A DNA stretch of 64,000 bases, taken from positions 11,639,716 to 11,703,715 of the forward strand of contig NC_087067.1 of the NCBI RefSeq assembly GCF_963678635.1. The letters are read 5' to 3'. The stretch comes from Symsagittifera roscoffensis. Lineage: Eukaryota; Xenacoelomorpha; Acoela; Convolutidae. The first letter of the stretch is position 1. Each line of letters begins with the position of its first letter. A program made the translations under genes and the position numbers. The notes beneath the pieces are model-generated. The model was given only the letters and a program-made list of their open reading frames with translations, had not been told where the DNA came from and did no database searches. Below, in pieces: positions 24,201-30,594 of this stretch.

Positions 24201-27200
24201 AATCTGCTCAATTTTATTGATGTTTCTTCCGTGCTCAAGTTCAAGGTTGACCATGCTCGATTACTTTTAGTTATTCTTCGACCGGGCTCGAGAATTATTC
24301 GATTTAATGCTCGATCCAAACCTATGTTTCGATTAAAAACTTTTGGTCGAGCCTTGACATTGTGTGCACTTTTCAATGTTCAAACATAAATTCAGAATTT
24401 TCACTGGGACCTGATTTTAAGGGCTTTCTCGTCGCTTTAAGATGAAGCAACATTTCTCAACCCAAAAAAATATAACCAAAAATTGTATATATATATGCAT
24501 TAATCAGTGATACTAAAGAGCCACTGGCTGGTCTTAACTGAAAACGACCAATGGATAGAAAATAGGTACATTACATTGGTAGCCTTCCACGCAATAAGTT
24601 AATAGGTGCGATTTTGTAAATTTCTAAATTTTAGACTCTAATTGTCTGAAATAATAAACCCATAATAACTAATAATTATTTATTAATTTGGATAATTATC
24701 TAATGAAAATAAATGTTTTAACAAGACTGCTCGTATCAGGGCGAAGCCCTGAATGTTCCGACTGCCTTTTAAGGTTTATGGAGCAGTAATAACCTACAAA
24801 ATTAAAAGTGATAAAATAAAATGAATTTTTTTTCTAAAATTTGAAATTTTTTATGAAAATCATCCCCCCACACGCCATATGTCTAGAACTTTTACGTGGT
24901 ACCACTATTGCAGCCTAATTTGGTCAGGTTGTGGTAGACCTGAAGCTGGAGGTCAAGTGAGAGCTTGTCCTCACACACTATCGATCCCATGCCATGGCAA
25001 TGATAGTGTGTGAGGACAAGCTCTCACTTGACCTCCAGCTTCAGGTCTACCACAACCTGACCAAATTAGGCTGCAATAGTGGTACCACGTAAAAGTTCTA
25101 GACGCAAAAAAACGGCCTTGAGTCGCAAAAAACAGCTTCGCTCAGCAAAATAACACTGTTTGGAATGTGGGGAGATAATACAAATGGACTATCCTCGACA
25201 GGACTGTTAAGGCCTACTGATCAGGGCCTTTCAAAGGTTAATTGTATAATCGATTAATCGATTAATCGCGAATCGATTGATTGATTGCGACGCTTTCTCC
25301 GTGAGTCCAAATTGATCGTTGAGCGCCGGTTAATCGTCGATTATTTACATTGTGTCAACACTTCAGTTTTCTTTCAAGTATATTCACACAGCTGCAGCCA
25401 CTCACTTTTGTATTTGTTTACTTCAGAGCAAGATGACTGAGCCGAAAACTGTAACTTTACGATACTTTGACAAGGAAAGCGAAGATTCAACTTCGTCAAC
25501 ATGGAAATGTCACGGAAAAGTTGGCAATGAACCCTGCGAGAGGATTATTGTTCGAAAAGCAGGTGCTGGTTGGACAAACACGTTTAATCATGTGAAGTCC
25601 TTCCATCCAGAGTGGGAACAAGACTCAAAGCAGTCCCAACTTGCATTCACCGCATCTCCTGTTGAAAACGTTTATTGCTGGATTGACTGGGTTACGACCA
25701 ACCTCAAGCCTTTTTCATTTGTAGAAGAAGAAGAAACGCGGAACTATACGAAACTCAAACCGATTTGCCGCAACACTTTGCTGAAGCACATGATTGGTGT
25801 CACAAAACAAGTTGAGCAGAAGATAAGTAATCTTCTATCTGGAAAGAAATTTTCTCTTCTTATTGATGGCTGGAGCAAAGGTAGCACGTATTATCTTGCT
25901 ATTTTTGCTGCGTATCCTGAGAAAACGGAATCTAGCTTCGCTACTTGCTTGCTGACTTTCACGCCGTTGTGTGATGAAACTTCACTTGATGCGGATCAAC
26001 ACATTCGAACAATCGCCTGGGTTGTTCAGGATTTATACAAGTTACAGTTTTCAAACGTCAGGGAGTGGAGTGGTCGCAATTTACCCTGAAATGGCCCACT
26101 ACTTGCTACCAACTTCTAGAATTGTTGCAAATCCGGTTTTCGAAGCAGCCATCGTGAAACTACAAAATCAACTGGAGTTGGACGAAGAGGAACGAGATGC
26201 AGTGAAAGGGTTACTCAAACACTCAGATGTAGATGCTGTACAAGAAGTTGCTGTCACAGAAACAGATTTTGCGAAAAACATCATCAAGAAAAAGCGGACG
26301 TCTGCAAAAGGAGTAACTGAGTACGAGTCAACAAAATTCATTTTTCCTACATCCGACATTGTTGAACGTTTTTTCAGTTCAGCTGGATATGCTCTATCGG
26401 ATCTGCGGAGTAGCATCCTGCCTGCGAATCTTGAAATGCAGTTGTTTTTAAAAGTGAACAAGTCTTTTTGGGACCGAAAAACTGTGCAGAAGGCCATGAA
26501 TAATTTGTAGTTCGAATGTGTTCATCTTGTATTTTTGATACAAGAACCCAAGTTAATTCAATGTTGATGACCGTTAATTTTTTCGAACTAGTAATTGCCG
26601 ATTAATCGAGGTTGACCTAGTTAAATAATCGATTAATTGATCGGGGCCAAAAAAACCGACTCGGTTAATTGCGATTAACCTTTGAAAGGCCCTGCTACTG
26701 ATAGCTCCTCTGCAATTCGCAGGAGCTACAATTATAATTATATAAAGTACAAAAGGATAGATTTAGCTCCTCGTAACAAATCAATTATGACAAATAAGCT
26801 TCTTTCAACCAATTTGGAACGATTTCTAAGACGGATTAAATCACCTTTAAACCCCAATAACTTTACGAAAAATGATCACAGGTGAAATATTTTTCAAATT
26901 TAGGCTCAGAACCGCAATACTTTTTGAATGATAATAGTTAAAAAGTCGAATTTGTCTGAAGAAAAAAAACCCAACCCGAGCACTAATATTCCGTTACTTT
27001 CGTATCGAAAGTCGGAACAATAATGATTTTTAATTTTTATAATAACTTTTTTAGGTGACGTGCGACTGAGTCTGCTAGATGATAGTTGTGAGCTGGAAGA
27101 AACTTCCGATGGCCAGTTCTACCACATTTACTTCCGATACTTCAACTGCTCCAGTCTCAGAACATCGAACAATGGTAATCTCTGCCTCTTCATCTTATCA

Positions 27201-30200
27201 TTTTTTGCCATAGTATTCAGACTTTATACTATTGCTTTTATGTTCTGTCGTATTTGAGAAAGAAAATTTCTTATTTTGGATCGAAATATTGTTCTAAAAT
27301 GCTCTTTCAATAAATAAAACAAGCATAAATATTCCGTTTTTATTTCGAATGGCGGAACAACAAATTAACTGTGTTAGTGAAAATTGACATTTGTTGACAT
27401 TTTCCAAATATACAAACAATTAACTAAATCTCCTGAAAAAATGCAAATTTAAATAGAAAAAAAAACAACAAGATTAAGTCGACTGTTGGTTTTTGATTAT
27501 CTGGTATAATCTGAATCTGATTTAAAATTATTTTTCATAAACTACTAAATGAGTATTTTACATAAGCACACACCTAAAAATCATTTCAAAGGGATCTTGG
27601 GAACCTGAGTACTCATAGTATTAATTCACGCCAAAAGTTGTCTATTTTTAATTTATTCATATTTTTTCACAACCAGACTCAATCGTCTACACGCAGTACG
27701 TGTTGATGAATGACAGCGTGGACCCGTTGGATGACTCATCGGGACTCATGTCAATTGCCCACTCCAGTATCTATGCAGTGCTTCGATGCGAGTACTTCCG
27801 AGACTCCCTGCTGATTAACTCGGTTCTAGCCGACAACGACCCCTTGACAGTGGCGGACTCGGGCAACTTCAAAGTGGAGTTGCTATTGTACACGGATGCA
27901 AGTTACACACAACAGCATACGTTAGTATAAACCGTAGCGATTTCAAGTTGGGTGGGGGTATTCTTTCAGGTATTCGACCCCTTAAGTTTTTGAACTACTT
28001 TACGGCGTCTTATTTTGGCGGCAGAACCCTAAATGTTTTCGAAAGGCGCCTTTACAGCCAAAATGCACTAAATTTGAGAAACTTTTTTTTCATCAAAATT
28101 TTGCGTGCAGCAAAAAAATTTAAAAAAATTGTCCGTCTCGAAAAAATTGTCCGTCACGGGTGAGAGGACCAGCACAAGAGCTGTACAGCTCATCACGGCG
28201 AACCGCTGTTGTGCCCCTGTTTAAGAACTACATGCACTTTTTAAGAACTACATGCACGGTTATTTTTCTGGGCTGGGTAATGTTGCTGCGCCCTCAAGCA
28301 ACGAGCACATTTTAAAGCGTTTATAGCTTCAATAGAAAATAAAACATGTTTAGTTTGATATTTTAACCATTTTCTTACACAAGTAGGTCCTACAAAATTT
28401 GCCAAAAATTTAAGTTTACTTTCACTCCGTGGTTTTGCAAAGGTGCAAGAAAAGGATGCGTGAGCTTCAAAGGAGTGTTTCTGGAAATATTTTTTCTTGT
28501 GCTCTCAAAAAGTTTCTAGAAATCTTGGTGACATTTTATATTCCGCGTGCGCTTTTGAGTTATGACCGAAGTGTAACTCATAGAGTAATTTCGGATAGGG
28601 TACACCGTCTGCTCGTCACGCTATCTTATTTTCGGCCGGATAGATTCGTGCAACTTCTTAGTCTAATACCGATCCTAATCTTACTCTTATATCTACTAGT
28701 CTCAGGGTGTTTAACTAGTCTCTGCTAGGCTCAATAGATCTAGAGTATACAGGCTTATTGCGATTGCTAAAGTTCTCTTGGAGAGGTAACTAATTTCTAA
28801 GTTAAATTCAAATCTCTCTGGTGCTGAAATTACAAGTAATTTCAGCACTCACAAATTAGTGGGTTGTTAGTTAGATGGATCGTGATTGGTTAATATTAAT
28901 TATTTTATAGTGATAAAATATCCAATTTATAACCAATAATAAAAATATAGTTTAGATCTGGTTCCACTTTTTCTAAGTCACAACATACTTTGTCAGAAAC
29001 AAAAACTTCCGAATATCTAATGATGGTTTCTGAAAACTAACTAATTTTTTAGGCATTTTTCTTTAAGTTTGAGTATTTGAGTTTATATGGTGGCATCAAG
29101 AAAAAAATGTTTTTGCAAAGAAAAGACGCCTAAAGCTCGTACTTCGTTTTGATTCTGGTTGCTAAATGTTTTCAAAGAGTAATAATTCAAAACAAATATT
29201 TAAAACTTAAAAAGTCAGATCTATTGAAAAGTCTCTACAAATTATTTAATAACCGACTATTGCTTCTCTGAATCCGACCTTGATGAAGATCTGGATGAAA
29301 AATTGATGACAATTGATATAATTTTCAGGTCATTCCCGGTCGGCGTGAGTGACAGCGAGACTCTGTTCATGGCAGCTGCCCTCTCCTCCTCCGACGCCTC
29401 CCTCCGAGTAAACTTGGAGTCCTGCTGGATCTCAAACTCCAACAATCTCTACACTCCTCAGAGGAACTACATCATGCAGGACTAGTGAGTGTTCCAGACT
29501 TCAGCCACAGTTCGATCGAGTTTTTTTTCTACATATGAGAGGTTGCAATGATAAATTACAAGTTTTGCTACCCTATCAATTCAGAATTAATTGGTTATAT
29601 ATACTGAAAAAGGTTTGTTTTATCCCAAATTTTTCAAAAATAACCAAACTACATTGATTTATGACTTAACCAAAGACATAAAAGCAGTTGATTTAAGACA
29701 TAGACATAAAACATAAAAGCAGGGATTTTTTTTGTATTTACAGTTGATTTATTGTAGCCCAAAATTATTTATTCTAATTTTATATTTTCGTCTGTACATC
29801 GGCACAGTTAGTTGATTTATCGTAGCCCAAAAAAAAGTTACATCAACCTAATTTGAATACTCGATTTCTTTTTCAGTTGATTTATTGTAGCCTAAAAAAT
29901 TTATTTTATTCTACTATTATTTCCGTCTATCTACATTTGATTCATTGAGCGCAAAAATAGTTGCCTTAATCAATTTTTAATTTTTTTTTCAGTTGTTCAG
30001 TTAATTTATAGTAGCCCATCCCTCTGACGTTTGATTAATGTTTATGTATATAATTTTGATTTTATACTTATTTTGAAGGTGAGCGCCCCAAGAAAGCGCA
30101 ATTTTCTGGTCAAATATTTCTAACGGCTTTTTGTGACCTGTTGTTTCAAAAATTTGCCCGCGGAACAAAATTTTGTCAAAACAGGCTCTCTATACTGTTC

Positions 30201-30545
30201 ACCCCCTCGGTAATTGCACCGTAAACCGATGTGTCAGTAAATTACCTGATCAGTAAACCGATTTTTGTAATACTTACATCAAATTCGGAAGTAAAAATTA
30301 ATAAAATAAATGTTTACAGAGCTAGAAAATTAATTTAAAACTAAGGGACGCATGGTAAGGGTTATTTTGTTGCATTTTTGATTTCAATTTTTGTTTTGAG
30401 GAAAAACATTGTTATTCTGTAAACTCTCAGTTTTAAGCTAATGTGATTATGTAATTGAATCATGAATCTTCGATTTACTGATCTGGTCCGCCCGTTTTTG
30501 GTTTACTGATGCATCGATTCACTGATCTACCTCCCACACACACAT

Positions 30546-30594
<49 letters not shown>

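Noticed and set aside
28429-28728. A 99-codon plus-strand frame in intron 16
   Set aside because: No ATG context, domain or neighbouring splice structure supports it. Its composition is like intron.
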